Source: Selenomonadaceae bacterium
Lineage (GTDB): Bacteria > Bacillota > Negativicutes > Selenomonadales > Selenomonadaceae
Assembly (NCBI GenBank): GCA_024698045.1
Contig: JAILRS010000040.1
Span: 1 to 64,000 of the forward strand
Reading direction: 5' to 3'
DNA length: 64,000 nt
Shown piece after piece: positions 1 to 8,468 of the stretch; within the stretch, counting starts at the first letter, position 1; each line of letters opens with the position of its first letter. The notes under the pieces are model-generated. The model saw nothing but the letters and a program-made list of their open reading frames with translations. It was not told the origin of the DNA and searched no databases. The translations under genes were made by a program, and so were the position numbers.

Positions 1-2
1 TA

Positions 3-89
3 GAGCTTGAACTGCTCGGTATGTCCGAAGTGCTGGAAGATTTCTCCGTCCGCGTAGGTAGCTGCAATTATCATGTGTGGCGAATCTAA
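3..89 (+). CDS. C-terminal end of an unidentified protein (partial)
   Basis: An open frame enters from the left edge and ends at TAA (87-89), giving 28 residues ending in CNYHVWRI. The protein starts outside the window, and this tail carries no motif I recognise. It converges with the minus-strand gene that ends at 111, with only about 20 bp between them. That the frame is coding is an inference from the compact layout and the ordinary codon use; no function is claimed. Confidence 0.5.
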   Translation, partial: ELELLGMSEVLEDFSVRVGSCNYHVWRI

Positions 90-110
90 ACGACACTTTA
101 TAGTATCTCC

Positions 111-494
111 CTAAACATGCGTTAAGTTTATTCTGGCATAACGGCGTTTAGAAGGATGCAGAGTCCTTTTTTCCGCGATTGGGAGGTTGATTGCGCAAGC
201 TGCACAGTCGCAATATTCCGCGCCCGACGCTTTAAGCTCTTCGGCATGAGCGATAAAACCCTTGATGCCTTCGCCGAAAATTTCCGCGGCTTGGGGAGAA
301 TGTGCGAACGCAACCAAACCATCAACAGTCGTGATATCCTCTTTGATTTCCGCAAGAAGATTTTTCGCGGCAGTTTTTTCGTTAGGTGTGCCGAATGCGT
401 CAATGTAAGCCGCTACAGCCTCTTTGAGTTCGGGGCAACACGAAGGAGCTGCCGCCATTTCTTTCATCTTTGCGATTAAAGTTTGTTTGTCCAT
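111..494 (-). CDS. small Cys-rich conserved protein (CDCxxC tail)
   Basis: This 127-residue protein starts at ATG 494, behind a GGAGGG ribosome site; the frame is open further upstream but only this start has one. It is mostly helical in appearance, with APSCCPE near the N-terminus (around residue 17) and a YCDCAAC motif around residue 100. Small Bacillota proteins of this pattern are often misnamed Hsp90-like in databases (from memory); nothing here resembles Hsp90. The paired cysteines suggest metal binding or redox chemistry, which is inference. It is the last gene of a three-gene minus-strand set after kptA and the TSCPD gene, with a 19-bp gap before it. Confidence 0.75.
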   Translation of the reverse strand: MDKQTLIAKMKEMAAAPSCCPELKEAVAAYIDAFGTPNEKTAAKNLLAEIKEDITTVDGLVAFAHSPQAAEIFGEGIKGFIAHAEELKASGAEYCDCAACAINLPIAEKRTLHPSKRRYARINLTHV

Positions 495-513
495 GTTAAA
501 CCCTCCAAAAAAT

Positions 514-777
514 TTATGCACCACGCGATGATAAAGCTTCATCAATCGCCGCGGATAATTGATCTGCACAACTTGTACCGCGTCCTCCGCAATCATTTCC
601 GCGCAGAACTTCGGCAATTTCCTTTGCGTCTTTACCCTCGACAAGTTTACCGATAGCCGAAAGATTTCCAGGACAACCGCCCAAAAATTTCACGTCATGC
701 AAATGTCCCGATTCATCTATGTTGAAATTAATCAGTTTCGAGCAAACGCGTTGAGTTCTAAAACTGAAGTTGTTCAT
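514..777 (-). CDS. TSCPD domain protein (TIGR03905-like)
   Basis: This 87-residue protein has the hallmarks of the stand-alone TSCPD family: VCSK near the start, GGCPGN in the middle and DCGGRGTSCADQL near the end, with the conserved cysteines in place. TSCPD domains also occur at the C-terminus of some ribonucleotide reductases; the stand-alone proteins have no firmly known role. The start chosen is ATG 777. It overlaps the kptA stop in an ATGA arrangement, so translation is probably coupled to kptA. A longer frame reaching 825 lies inside kptA and is not needed. Confidence 0.85.
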   Translation of the reverse strand: MNNFSFRTQRVCSKLINFNIDESGHLHDVKFLGGCPGNLSAIGKLVEGKDAKEIAEVLRGNDCGGRGTSCADQLSAAIDEALSSRGA

Positions 778-1313
778 AAAGTCATCTCGCTCAAATAATT
801 TTTCGGGACGTGTTCCGTCATCCATACGCCATTCACGGAATAAAAAAATTTAAAACCGTCGTTAAACATTTTGCCGCTGTCAACCACAAAAATTCTCGGC
901 GAACCGTGTCGCCGCCCGACTTTCTCCGCAGTATCTATATCGCTAGACAAATGAACGTAGAGCCGCGATTTTTTCATTAAGCCCATTGAAAGTATCGACC
1001 TACAAAATTTTGCACCCGTGCCGTGATATAAAATTTCCGGTGGTTTTAATTCGGAAAGCTCCACATCAACCGGTAACGAATGACCTTGATTTGCACGAAT
1101 CAATTTTCCGTTCGCACTGAAAGAATATCGTTGTTTATCGTCCGTCGCGACAATCTCATCAAGTGTCACGCGGTCTATCGGGCGTTTTGTTTTCATGCGG
1201 CTGATTAAATCGTCTACATCCGCCCAACCGTGTTCGTCAAGCGTCAAACCGATTATCTGCGAATTGTGGCGAAGTATCAAGCTCAAAAATTTACTTGTGT
1301 CTCTGAGCGACAA
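774..1313 (-). CDS. kptA: RNA 2'-phosphotransferase, Tpt1/KptA family
   Basis: KptA transfers an internal RNA 2'-phosphate to NAD+, releasing nicotinamide and ADP-ribose 1''-2''-cyclic phosphate. The 179-residue protein has the usual family length and motifs: LSLILRH (about 9-15), RANQGHS (about 73-79), YHGTG (about 95-99) and LYVHLS (about 117-122). Start is TTG 1313, eight bases after AGGGGGG; an ATG at 1320 is in another frame and soon stops. The gene heads the kptA-TSCPD-Cys-rich set. Bacterial KptA usually has no known tRNA-splicing substrate, so its physiological role here is open. Confidence 0.93.
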   Translation of the reverse strand: MSLRDTSKFLSLILRHNSQIIGLTLDEHGWADVDDLISRMKTKRPIDRVTLDEIVATDDKQRYSFSANGKLIRANQGHSLPVDVELSELKPPEILYHGTGAKFCRSILSMGLMKKSRLYVHLSSDIDTAEKVGRRHGSPRIFVVDSGKMFNDGFKFFYSVNGVWMTEHVPKNYLSEMTL

Positions 1314-1342
1314 CGGACATGCCCCCCTAAGTTATTTCGTTA

Positions 1343-1371
1343 ATGTTAATGTGAATAGCGTTCACTGTCAA
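1343..1371 (-). promoter_or_regulatory. kptA promoter with palindromic operator in the spacer
   Basis: Read on the minus strand there is TTGACA (1371-1366), a 17-bp spacer and TAACAT (1348-1343), about 30 bp before the kptA start. The spacer holds the inverted repeat GTGAA-CGCTA-TTCAC (1351-1365), placed where a bound repressor would block RNA polymerase. The promoter match is strong; the operator role is inference. Confidence 0.7.
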
Positions 1372-1378
1372 GAATTAA

Positions 1379-1407
1379 TTGCGCCGAAGAAAAATTTGCC
1401 GTAAAAT
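1379..1407 (+). promoter_or_regulatory. probable hisD promoter
   Basis: TTGCGC (1379-1384), a 17-bp spacer and TAAAAT (1402-1407) precede the hisD start by 33 bp. It runs back to back with the kptA promoter, so the two divergent units share a region of about 130 bp. Confidence 0.55.
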
Positions 1408-1440
1408 CTTATCAGAAAAATTTTTGGAGGCAGATAATTT

Positions 1441-2760
1441 ATGCAAATAATTGACAGCAGTAAAATCGGGCGTGGGGAAGTCGAACGCCTATTGACAAAA
1501 AAATCTTTTGATGAAGTGGAGTTGTCGCCCAAAATCCGCGCGGCGAATAAGAAAATTTTTGGCGAAGATTTAAGCGCGGTCGAAATCGTACGCAAGATAG
1601 TAAACGATGTACGCAGACGCGGCGATGCGGCTTTGATTGAGTGGACGAAGAAAATAGATGGCGTAAATCTTGCGGAAAATCTCACGGTGGACGCGAACGA
1701 ATTGGATATCGCCGAAAAATCCGTCAAGCCCGAAGTTTTATCATCGCTCAAACTTGCCGCTGATAATATTCGTCGCTATCACACCGAACAACTTCCGCGC
1801 TCGTGGATTACCTATCGCGGAAAAAATTCTATTCTTGGGCAAGCTGTTACCGCTTTGGATCGCGTCGGCGTTTACGTCCCCGGCGGTACTGCCGCTTATC
1901 CGTCCAGCGTCCTCATGAATATTATTCCGGCGAAAGTCGCGGGCGTTCGTGAAGTTATCATGTGTACACCCAATACAAATCCCCATGTACTTGCGGCGGC
2001 GAAGATTGCGGGCGTAGATAAAATTTACAGAATCGGCGGAGCGCAAGCGGTTGCGGCTATGGCATTCGGTACCGAAAAAATTCCGCGCGTCAACAAAATC
2101 GTAGGTCCCGGAAATATTTTCGTCACATTGGCTAAAAAAGAAGTCTACGGGCATTGTGATATCGATATGCTTGCAGGTCCCAGCGAAATTTTGATTATCG
2201 CCGACGAATCCGCCGACCCTGCTTACACCGCCGCCGATATGTTAAGTCAGGCAGAACACGATCCTTTAGCTTGCAGTATCGTCATCACCACAAGCGCGGA
2301 ACTTGCCGAAAAAATTTCTGCGCAGGTTGATAAACAGCTTGAGGATTTACCGCGCAAAGAAATTGCCGCCGCCTCGATTGACCGCAACGGCTTGATAGTT
2401 ATCGCCGCGGATATCGATGAGGCTGTCGACTTCGCAAATTATTCCGCGCCCGAACATATGGAACTTTTGACGCGCGAACCTTTTGCGGTATTGCCGAAGA
2501 TAAAGAATGCCGGCGCAATTTTCTTGGGAGCGTATTCGCCCGAACCGTTGGGAGATTATCTGGCAGGAGCCAATCACGTTTTGCCCACGGGCGGCACTGC
2601 TAAATTTTATTCCGTACTCAATGTGGAAACGTTTTTAAAGCGTACAAGTTTAATTTCCTACACACAGGGCGATTTGCTCGACGTGGCGGACGATATAATC
2701 AGATTGGCGGAGACGGAAGGATTACAGGCGCACGCCGCCGCGATTCGTCAACGCAAATAA
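1441..2760 (+). CDS. hisD: histidinol dehydrogenase
   Basis: HisD catalyses the last two steps of histidine synthesis, L-histidinol to L-histidine with two NAD+, and uses zinc. The 439-residue protein has normal length and family blocks including GVYVPGGTAAYPSSVLM, GAQAVAAMAFGTE, KIVGPGNIFV, AGPSEILI and the QAEHDP segment. Start is ATG 1441 after GGAGG. No other his genes are adjacent: kptA lies divergently and sbcD follows after 36 bp. The gene is therefore either separated from the rest of the pathway or kept as an orphan. Confidence 0.96.
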   Translation: MQIIDSSKIGRGEVERLLTKKSFDEVELSPKIRAANKKIFGEDLSAVEIVRKIVNDVRRRGDAALIEWTKKIDGVNLAENLTVDANELDIAEKSVKPEVLSSLKLAADNIRRYHTEQLPRSWITYRGKNSILGQAVTALDRVGVYVPGGTAAYPSSVLMNIIPAKVAGVREVIMCTPNTNPHVLAAAKIAGVDKIYRIGGAQAVAAMAFGTEKIPRVNKIVGPGNIFVTLAKKEVYGHCDIDMLAGPSEILIIADESADPAYTAADMLSQAEHDPLACSIVITTSAELAEKISAQVDKQLEDLPRKEIAAASIDRNGLIVIAADIDEAVDFANYSAPEHMELLTREPFAVLPKIKNAGAIFLGAYSPEPLGDYLAGANHVLPTGGTAKFYSVLNVETFLKRTSLISYTQGDLLDVADDIIRLAETEGLQAHAAAIRQRK

Positions 2761-2796
2761 ATTTTTTCGATTAACTTTTTCGGGAGGGATTTTTTT

Positions 2797-3927
2797 ATGC
2801 GATTGCTTCATACTGCCGATTGGCATCTTGGCAAAACTCTTAAGGGTGTCACTTTGCTTGAAGATCAGAAGTATATCATCGACCAAATTTTTGACATAAT
2901 CGCCGAAAAAAATATCGACGCGGTTATAATAGCCGGAGACATCTACGATAGGGGAATCCCTCCGATTGACGCAGTGGAATTGTTTAACGAAACTTTGAAC
3001 AGATTCGCCGAAAAAAATTTGCCCGTACTGATTATCGCGGGCAATCACGACAGCCCGACGCGTTTAAATTTCGGCAGTGATTTTTTCGCGAGGCATAACA
3101 TTTTCATTACGTCGAAAATCAGTGACGACCCCAAGCCGATTGTCCTCAGCGACGACTTCGGCGAAGTTTATTTCTCCTTGATTCCGTTCTTTGAGCCGGT
3201 CGAAATTCGCGCGAAATTTTTAAACGAAGACGACAAACGACTTGACTATAACGAGGCGAATAAAATTTATGTAGACTTGTCGCGGAAAAATATTCCCGAA
3301 GGCAAGCGCAGTATTGCAGTAGCTCATGTCTTTTTGACGGGCGGTATCGAATCGAATTCGGAACGAAAATTTGTCGGCGGCAGTGCAAACGTAAACGCAA
3401 ATATTTTTGACGGATACAATTACACTGCGCTCGGGCATCTGCACTTCCCACACAAAATTTCCGCGGAAAATATTCGCTACGGCGGTTCTCCTCTGAAATA
3501 TTCTTTCGACGAAGCCAATCAAAAAAAATCCGTGACGATTGCCGATATAAACGAATCGGGCGCTGTTACCGTCGAAACGATTGCGCTTAAACCGCGGCGC
3601 GATGTTCGTGTCCTCCAAGGCACCATTGATGAACTCCTGCGCGAAAATCCTACCGAAGATTATATCAGCGCGATTTTAACCGAACGCGTAATCAATCCCA
3701 TTGACAAATTGGCGTACGTCTTCCCGAATTTGTTGAGTGTTGAATTTGCGTTGAATGCGACGGAAACGGCGGAAGATGACGAGATAAAAGCACGGGCAGA
3801 CGGCTCGATGACGGATTACTTTGCGGATTTTTTCGAGACGCAGACGGGCGAAAAATTGAATGACGAATACCGCGCGGCAATGGATAAAGTATTTGACGAA
3901 TTGGAACGTAAAGACAGGGAGGAATGA
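2797..3927 (+). CDS. sbcD: exonuclease SbcCD, D subunit (Mre11 family)
   Basis: SbcD is the manganese-dependent nuclease subunit that, with SbcC, cuts DNA hairpins and processes double-strand ends. The 376-residue protein starts at ATG 2797 after GGGAGGGA. Metallophosphatase motifs are clear: DWHLGK (8-13), GDIYDR (about 49-54) and GNHDSP (about 80-85), with further metal histidines in AVAHVF and ALGHLH. It sits 3 bp ahead of sbcC, the standard arrangement for co-translated partners. Confidence 0.96.
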   Translation: MRLLHTADWHLGKTLKGVTLLEDQKYIIDQIFDIIAEKNIDAVIIAGDIYDRGIPPIDAVELFNETLNRFAEKNLPVLIIAGNHDSPTRLNFGSDFFARHNIFITSKISDDPKPIVLSDDFGEVYFSLIPFFEPVEIRAKFLNEDDKRLDYNEANKIYVDLSRKNIPEGKRSIAVAHVFLTGGIESNSERKFVGGSANVNANIFDGYNYTALGHLHFPHKISAENIRYGGSPLKYSFDEANQKKSVTIADINESGAVTVETIALKPRRDVRVLQGTIDELLRENPTEDYISAILTERVINPIDKLAYVFPNLLSVEFALNATETAEDDEIKARADGSMTDYFADFFETQTGEKLNDEYRAAMDKVFDELERKDREE

Positions 3928-3930
3928 TTT

Positions 3931-6621
3931 GTGAGACCGATTAAATTAAAAATGACGGCATTCGGCGCGTATTTAAAGCCCGTTGAATTGGATTTCGAAA
4001 AGGGTCTCGGCGGCGAAAATTTTTTCCTGATACATGGCGCGACGGGTTCCGGCAAGACTACTATTTTGGATGGAATGGTTTACGCTCTCTACGGTGACAG
4101 TTCGGGCGGCAACCGTAAAGCCGAAATGATGCGCTCGGACGGAGCTATGCCGACGGAAAAAACCGAAGTCGAATTTACTTTTGCGTTGCGCGGTAACATT
4201 TATAAAATCGTCCGCAGTCAGGCATATAAACGCCCGAAAAAAAACGGTGAGGGATTAACCGACGAGAAAGCAATCGCCGAAATTTTTGTCAGGAATGAAA
4301 ATGAACGCGGCTTTTGCCCAATAGAAACAAAGAGTGTCAAGGAATATGTCGGAAGTCTTATCGGCTTTAACTGCGAACAATTTCGGCAAGTGGTCGTCCT
4401 TCCTCAAGGTGCATTTCAAAAATTTTTGATGTCAAGTTCCAAAGAACGGCAGGGAGTTTTGAACATTCTATTCAATGCGGAATTTTTTAAGCGCGTGGAA
4501 ATTGACTTGAAAGAACGCTTAGATAACGCCAAAAAAAAGTACGACGAATTAAACGTCAAACAAAATCATCTAATCGAAGACGCAATAACTTTGACGGGCG
4601 CAGAAAAATTTAAGCCGGAAATGTTTGACGAGTTCGAGGAAAAATTTACCGAAGAATTGACGGCGACAAAAGTACAAGTCGAGAAATTGACGGCGGCGAC
4701 GAATGCGGCAAACAAAGAGTATGCGGCGGCGGAAAATGTCGCGAAACTTTTTAAGGACGTCGAGACAAAAACACGGGCATTAATCGAGGCGCAGGAGTTA
4801 TTCAAAAAATTTTCGTCTGCATTGGCTGCGGCTAAAGTTGAATTTGATAAGCGAACGGCGGAAAAAGATTTGCGCGATAAATTGACGCTGGAAATATCGG
4901 AACTGGAAAAAAAGCGCGATGCCGTCAAAAATATGCAAACCGAAAAGGGAAAATTAGAGCAGGCGGAAAAATCTGCGCAGGCGGCAATAAAAGAAGTCGC
5001 AGAAGCTGAAAACTACAAAAGAAGATGCGACGAGACAATGACGAAATATAAAACGGCGGCGGAAAAATTAAAGGATGCGCCGGCTAAAAAGGAAGTCGCC
5101 GAACAAAGATTAAGGGACGCGCAATCTCGTCAAACATTGCAAGAGGAAATTGAAAAACTCGGTAAAAAAATATCATCGGCGGAAAAGACGGCAATCGCGG
5201 CAACAAAATCACACGACTTCGCGGAAGAAAAGTTAACGAAATTGAGACGGGCACAAATAGACGGAAGTGCGGCACGATTGGCGGCTACATTGACGGAGGG
5301 AAAACCCTGCCCGGTATGCGGCGCGATTCATCACCCGAATCCGACGATATCCGATAAAGAAATTCCGACGGATAACGAAATAAAATCAGCTGAGGCCGCT
5401 TTAAGAACATTGGCGGATAAAAAAGCCGATGCGGAAAAATATTTGTCGCAACTCAAAGGCGAACTCGATGCAAAGAAAAAAGCATTGGCGGAAATAAAGG
5501 AAGTAATGACTGTAGCCGAGGCAAAAGAAAATCTTGACAAAGTGATTAAAGACGTGGACGCTCTAAACGATTTTAACAGACGAATAAAGAACGGCGAAGT
5601 AAAAATCCCCGAGGCAGAAAAAAGATTGAACACGGCACGCGACAACGAAAAGAAAATATCAAATGAAGTGAACAAAATCCGCGGTACTGTCGAAGAAATG
5701 TCGCGCAACGTCGACGAAAAATATTTGGCGAATCCGAAATTGCTTGACGATAAAATTGCAGAAACGACAAGGCAAGTAAACGAATTGAATACCGCTTTCA
5801 AAAATGCTCAAGACAATTTCAATAAGTTGACCGCACAAAATTCCGCGCAAAAGGCAAAAGTCGAATCGGCACAGAAAAATAAGGACGAAGTATCCGCGCA
5901 GATTAAGGGCAAAACTTTGCCGAATGTCGACGCGCTGAAAAAAACTTTCGATGACAATCACGCCGCCGAACAAGCCGCGGTAGAAAAGAAAACCAAAACC
6001 GAAACGAACTTGCAACGGTTGAAAGATATTCGTAAAAACGTTGAGGACTTAGCCGAAGATTTGAAAGCTGCCGATAAAAATTGTTTGATGTGGAAAACGC
6101 TCAGCGACACGGCGAACGGCAAGATGCAGAAAAAAATTTCATTCCAAAATTATTATTTGGCGACGATGTTCCGCGAAGTTATAGTCGAGGCAAATAACAG
6201 ACTCGAGAAGATGAGCGGCGGGCGTTTCCGTTTCAAAAACAAAGAGGGCGTCGCGAGATACGGAGCTTTGAGCGGATTGGATTTGGAAATAGTGGACGAC
6301 TACACGGGTACGGCGCGTGAGGTGGCTACACTCAGCGGCGGCGAAAGTTTCCTGGCATCGTTGTCATTGGCGTTGGGTCTTGCGGCAGTCGTGCAAAACA
6401 ATTCGGGCGGCATAAGATTAGACACGATTTTTATAGATGAAGGCTTCGGGACATTGGATACCGAAACTTTGGATTTCGCGATGAAAACTTTGATGGAATT
6501 GCAGAGCGGCGGCAGACTTGTCGGGATAATTTCGCACGTGGAAGAATTGAAAAATCAAATGCCGGTAAGATTGGAAGTCACAAAGACAAAGAACGGATCT
6601 GTGGCAAGGTTTGTAAGTTGA
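3931..6621 (+). CDS. sbcC: exonuclease SbcCD, C subunit (Rad50-like ATPase)
   Basis: SbcC is the SMC-like ATPase partner of SbcD. The 896-residue protein starts at GTG 3931, three bases after sbcD. It has Walker A GATGSGKT (36-43), a long Lys/Glu/Ala-rich coiled coil, a zinc-hook CPVC (460-463) almost exactly mid-protein, a second coiled coil, the ABC signature LSGGES (801-806) and Walker B IFIDEGFG (833-840). Length and order of parts are typical of the family. No terminator is evident before the tRNA promoter that follows. Confidence 0.96.
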   Translation: MRPIKLKMTAFGAYLKPVELDFEKGLGGENFFLIHGATGSGKTTILDGMVYALYGDSSGGNRKAEMMRSDGAMPTEKTEVEFTFALRGNIYKIVRSQAYKRPKKNGEGLTDEKAIAEIFVRNENERGFCPIETKSVKEYVGSLIGFNCEQFRQVVVLPQGAFQKFLMSSSKERQGVLNILFNAEFFKRVEIDLKERLDNAKKKYDELNVKQNHLIEDAITLTGAEKFKPEMFDEFEEKFTEELTATKVQVEKLTAATNAANKEYAAAENVAKLFKDVETKTRALIEAQELFKKFSSALAAAKVEFDKRTAEKDLRDKLTLEISELEKKRDAVKNMQTEKGKLEQAEKSAQAAIKEVAEAENYKRRCDETMTKYKTAAEKLKDAPAKKEVAEQRLRDAQSRQTLQEEIEKLGKKISSAEKTAIAATKSHDFAEEKLTKLRRAQIDGSAARLAATLTEGKPCPVCGAIHHPNPTISDKEIPTDNEIKSAEAALRTLADKKADAEKYLSQLKGELDAKKKALAEIKEVMTVAEAKENLDKVIKDVDALNDFNRRIKNGEVKIPEAEKRLNTARDNEKKISNEVNKIRGTVEEMSRNVDEKYLANPKLLDDKIAETTRQVNELNTAFKNAQDNFNKLTAQNSAQKAKVESAQKNKDEVSAQIKGKTLPNVDALKKTFDDNHAAEQAAVEKKTKTETNLQRLKDIRKNVEDLAEDLKAADKNCLMWKTLSDTANGKMQKKISFQNYYLATMFREVIVEANNRLEKMSGGRFRFKNKEGVARYGALSGLDLEIVDDYTGTAREVATLSGGESFLASLSLALGLAAVVQNNSGGIRLDTIFIDEGFGTLDTETLDFAMKTLMELQSGGRLVGIISHVEELKNQMPVRLEVTKTKNGSVARFVS

Positions 6622-6654
6622 AGATACGGCGGCGGACTGTCGATAAATTTTTTG

Positions 6655-6683
6655 TTGACAGATTAAAAGTCGTGTGATAGTAT
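6655..6683 (+). promoter_or_regulatory. promoter of the tRNA cluster
   Basis: TTGACA (6655-6660), a 17-bp spacer and TAGTAT (6678-6683) lie 41 bp before the first tRNA. It is one of the best matches to the vegetative sigma-factor consensus in the window. Confidence 0.75.
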
Positions 6684-6724
6684 GCATTGCGTTATGAACA
6701 GCCAAGAGCGTTCATATTGAGAGC

Positions 6725-6800
<76 letters not shown>

Positions 6801-6802
6801 AC

Positions 6803-6878
6803 GCTGATGTAGCTCAGTCGGCAGAGCGTATCCTTGGTAAGGATAAGGTCACCAGTTCAATCCTGGTCATCAGCTCCA
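6803..6878 (+). tRNA. tRNA-Thr (GGT)
   Basis: A full cloverleaf: acceptor GCTGATG/CATCAGC, anticodon stem TATCC/GGATA, loop TTGGTAA with anticodon GGT, T-arm with GTTCAATCC, and an encoded CCA. It follows tRNA-fMet by two bases. Confidence 0.95.
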
Positions 6879-6879
6879 T

Positions 6880-6956
6880 GGCGGCATAGCTCAGTTGGCT
6901 AGAGCAAGCGGTTCATACCCGCTGTGTCCGCAGTTCAAATCTGTGTGCCGCCACCA
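6880..6956 (+). tRNA. elongator tRNA-Met (CAT)
   Basis: Acceptor GGCGGCA/TGCCGCC is fully paired, unlike the initiator. The anticodon stem is AGCGG/CCGCT, the loop TTCATAC with anticodon CAT, and CCA is encoded. A CAT anticodon could also belong to tRNA-Ile2, in which C34 becomes lysidine, but the body resembles Bacillota elongator Met. Confidence 0.9.
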
Positions 6957-6968
6957 CTTGAGATAAAT

Positions 6969-6994
6969 GCCCCTGCAAAGGGGCTTGTTTATTT
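6969..6994 (+). terminator. hairpin between the tRNAs and rpmG
   Basis: GCCCC (6969-6973), a six-base loop and GGGGC (6980-6984) are followed by TTGTTTATTT. This is a short intrinsic terminator or attenuator, which would lower read-through from the strong tRNA promoter into rpmG. Confidence 0.55.
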
Positions 6995-7018
6995 AATACG
7001 CAAACAGGAGGTTAAGTC

Positions 7019-7168
7019 ATGAGGACGAATATTACGCTGTCTTGCACCGAATGTAAAAATCGCAACTACAGAACGAATAAGAACAAGAAGAATACTCCAG
7101 ATCGCATCGAGATGAAAAAGTACTGCAAGTTCTGCAAAAAACACACCCTCCACAAGGAATCCAAATAA
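7019..7168 (+). CDS. rpmG: 50S ribosomal protein L33
   Basis: A 49-residue protein from ATG 7019 (GGAGG upstream) to TAA 7168. It is the zinc-binding form of L33, with SCTECK near the N-terminus and YCKFCKKH near the C-terminus giving two CxxC pairs. L33 sits in the large subunit near the E site. It is followed after 21 bp by secE, the usual Bacillota order rpmG-secE-nusG. Confidence 0.95.
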   Translation: MRTNITLSCTECKNRNYRTNKNKKNTPDRIEMKKYCKFCKKHTLHKESK

Positions 7169-7189
7169 TTTTTCGCCGACGGCAGGAGT

Positions 7190-7393
7190 GTGAACAAATT
7201 GTCGGAGCAAAAAAAGGGCGTTTTCCAATTCATAAAAGAGGTACGCACGGAATTAAAAAAAGTGTCATGGCCGACTAACAAAGAGCTTGTGTCTTACACG
7301 GGCGTTGTCGGTTTGGCAGTCGTTATCGTTTGCGCGTTAATCTGGATTTGCGATACTGCTTTTGCCAAGCTGTTTCGTATAATCTTGGGATGA
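7190..7393 (+). CDS. secE: preprotein translocase subunit SecE
   Basis: A 67-residue single-span form of SecE, which clamps the SecY channel. It has an amphipathic segment with FIKEVRTELKKVSWPT (the conserved KKVxWPT motif), then one membrane helix from about residue 37. Start is GTG 7190, just after GGCAGGAG. It lies between rpmG and nusG, 11 bp before the latter. Confidence 0.95.
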   Translation: MNKLSEQKKGVFQFIKEVRTELKKVSWPTNKELVSYTGVVGLAVVIVCALIWICDTAFAKLFRIILG

Positions 7394-7404
7394 AAGGAAT
7401 TGCC

Positions 7405-7953
7405 ATGGAAAAGAAAGTTGTTGAATCAGAGCGCATATCCGACCGCGCTTGGTACGTGGTTCATACTTTTTCGGGTTACGAAAACAAAGTCAAAGCAACC
7501 CTTGAAAGTAAGATTGCCGCACAGGGACTCGAAGACGTTATCTTTAATGTCATAGTGCCCATGCGCGACGAGTCCGAGTATAAGGAAGGCAAAAGGCGCG
7601 TCGTCAAAAAGAAAGTTTTCCCCGGCTACGTCCTCGTCGATATGATTGTCAATAATAATTCGTGGTTCGTCGTGCGCAATACTCAAGGCGTCACGGGTTT
7701 TGTCGGCTCCGAAAAAGATCCTATTCCGCTCAGCCCCGAAGAGGCCGAAAGAATTTTAAGCGAATTGCTTGACGGTCATGCCTCGGACGATACTCTTGAC
7801 TTCCAAATCAATGATAACGTCAGAATAATCGACGGTATCTTTGAAAATCGTCTTGCGGTTATAAAAGAAATCGACGCAGCAAAACAACGGTTGAAAGTTC
7901 TCGTTGAGGATATGCCCGTTGATTTGGACGTCAGCCAAGTAGAAAAGATTTAA
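7405..7953 (+). CDS. nusG: transcription termination/antitermination protein NusG
   Basis: NusG binds RNA polymerase and modulates pausing and Rho action, and links to ribosomes. The 182-residue protein starts at ATG 7405 after AAAGGAATT; the frame is open further upstream, but only inside secE. The NGN domain (about 15-120) begins [16 protein letters not shown] and contains FPGYVLVDM and TGFVG. The C-terminal KOW segment (about 130-180) contains [12 protein letters not shown]. It is followed by rplK in the standard order. Confidence 0.96.
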   Translation: MEKKVVESERISDRAWYVVHTFSGYENKVKATLESKIAAQGLEDVIFNVIVPMRDESEYKEGKRRVVKKKVFPGYVLVDMIVNNNSWFVVRNTQGVTGFVGSEKDPIPLSPEEAERILSELLDGHASDDTLDFQINDNVRIIDGIFENRLAVIKEIDAAKQRLKVLVEDMPVDLDVSQVEKI

Positions 7954-7984
7954 AGCATACACAGTACCGAAAGGAGGTGCAACC

Positions 7985-8410
7985 ATGGCAAAGAAAATTA
8001 CCAAAGTTGTTAAACTGCAAGTCCCCGCAGGTAAAGCCACACCGGCTCCGCCCGTAGGCCCCGCACTCGGTCAGGCAGGCGTTAACATCATGGCGTTCGT
8101 CAAAGAGTTCAACGATCGTACGGCGCAACAGGCAGGCTTGATTATTCCTGTAGAGATTTCCGTATACGAGGACAGATCTTTTTCGTTCATCACCAAAACA
8201 CCGCCCGCGGCAATTCTGTTGAAAAAGGCGGCGGGAATCGAAAAGGCATCGGGCGAACCCAATAAAAACAAGGTTGCCAAACTGCCTCGTGCAAAGGCTA
8301 GAGAAATAGCCGAAATGAAAATGAAAGACTTGAACGCTTCCGATGTTGAGGCGGCAACGCGTATGATAGAAGGTACCGCGCGCAGTATGGGTATTGAAAT
8401 TATCGCGTAA
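7985..8410 (+). CDS. rplK: 50S ribosomal protein L11
   Basis: A 141-residue protein of standard length starting at ATG 7985 behind AAAGGAGGT. It contains [19 protein letters not shown] near the N-terminus and the rRNA-binding C-terminal domain with [14 protein letters not shown]11 forms the stalk base at the GTPase-associated centre. It is followed by rplA after 58 bp. Confidence 0.97.
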   Translation: MAKKITKVVKLQVPAGKATPAPPVGPALGQAGVNIMAFVKEFNDRTAQQAGLIIPVEISVYEDRSFSFITKTPPAAILLKKAAGIEKASGEPNKNKVAKLPRAKAREIAEMKMKDLNASDVEAATRMIEGTARSMGIEIIA

Positions 8411-8468
8411 TTCAAGGTTATACATGCGGAAGACTTGACGTCGTTTGTACCGCAAGGAGGAAATTTTA

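Noticed and set aside
6880-6956. tRNA-Ile2 (CAT, lysidine) instead of elongator Met
   Set aside because: The body resembles Bacillota elongator tRNA-Met; a tool-based identity check would be needed to overturn this.
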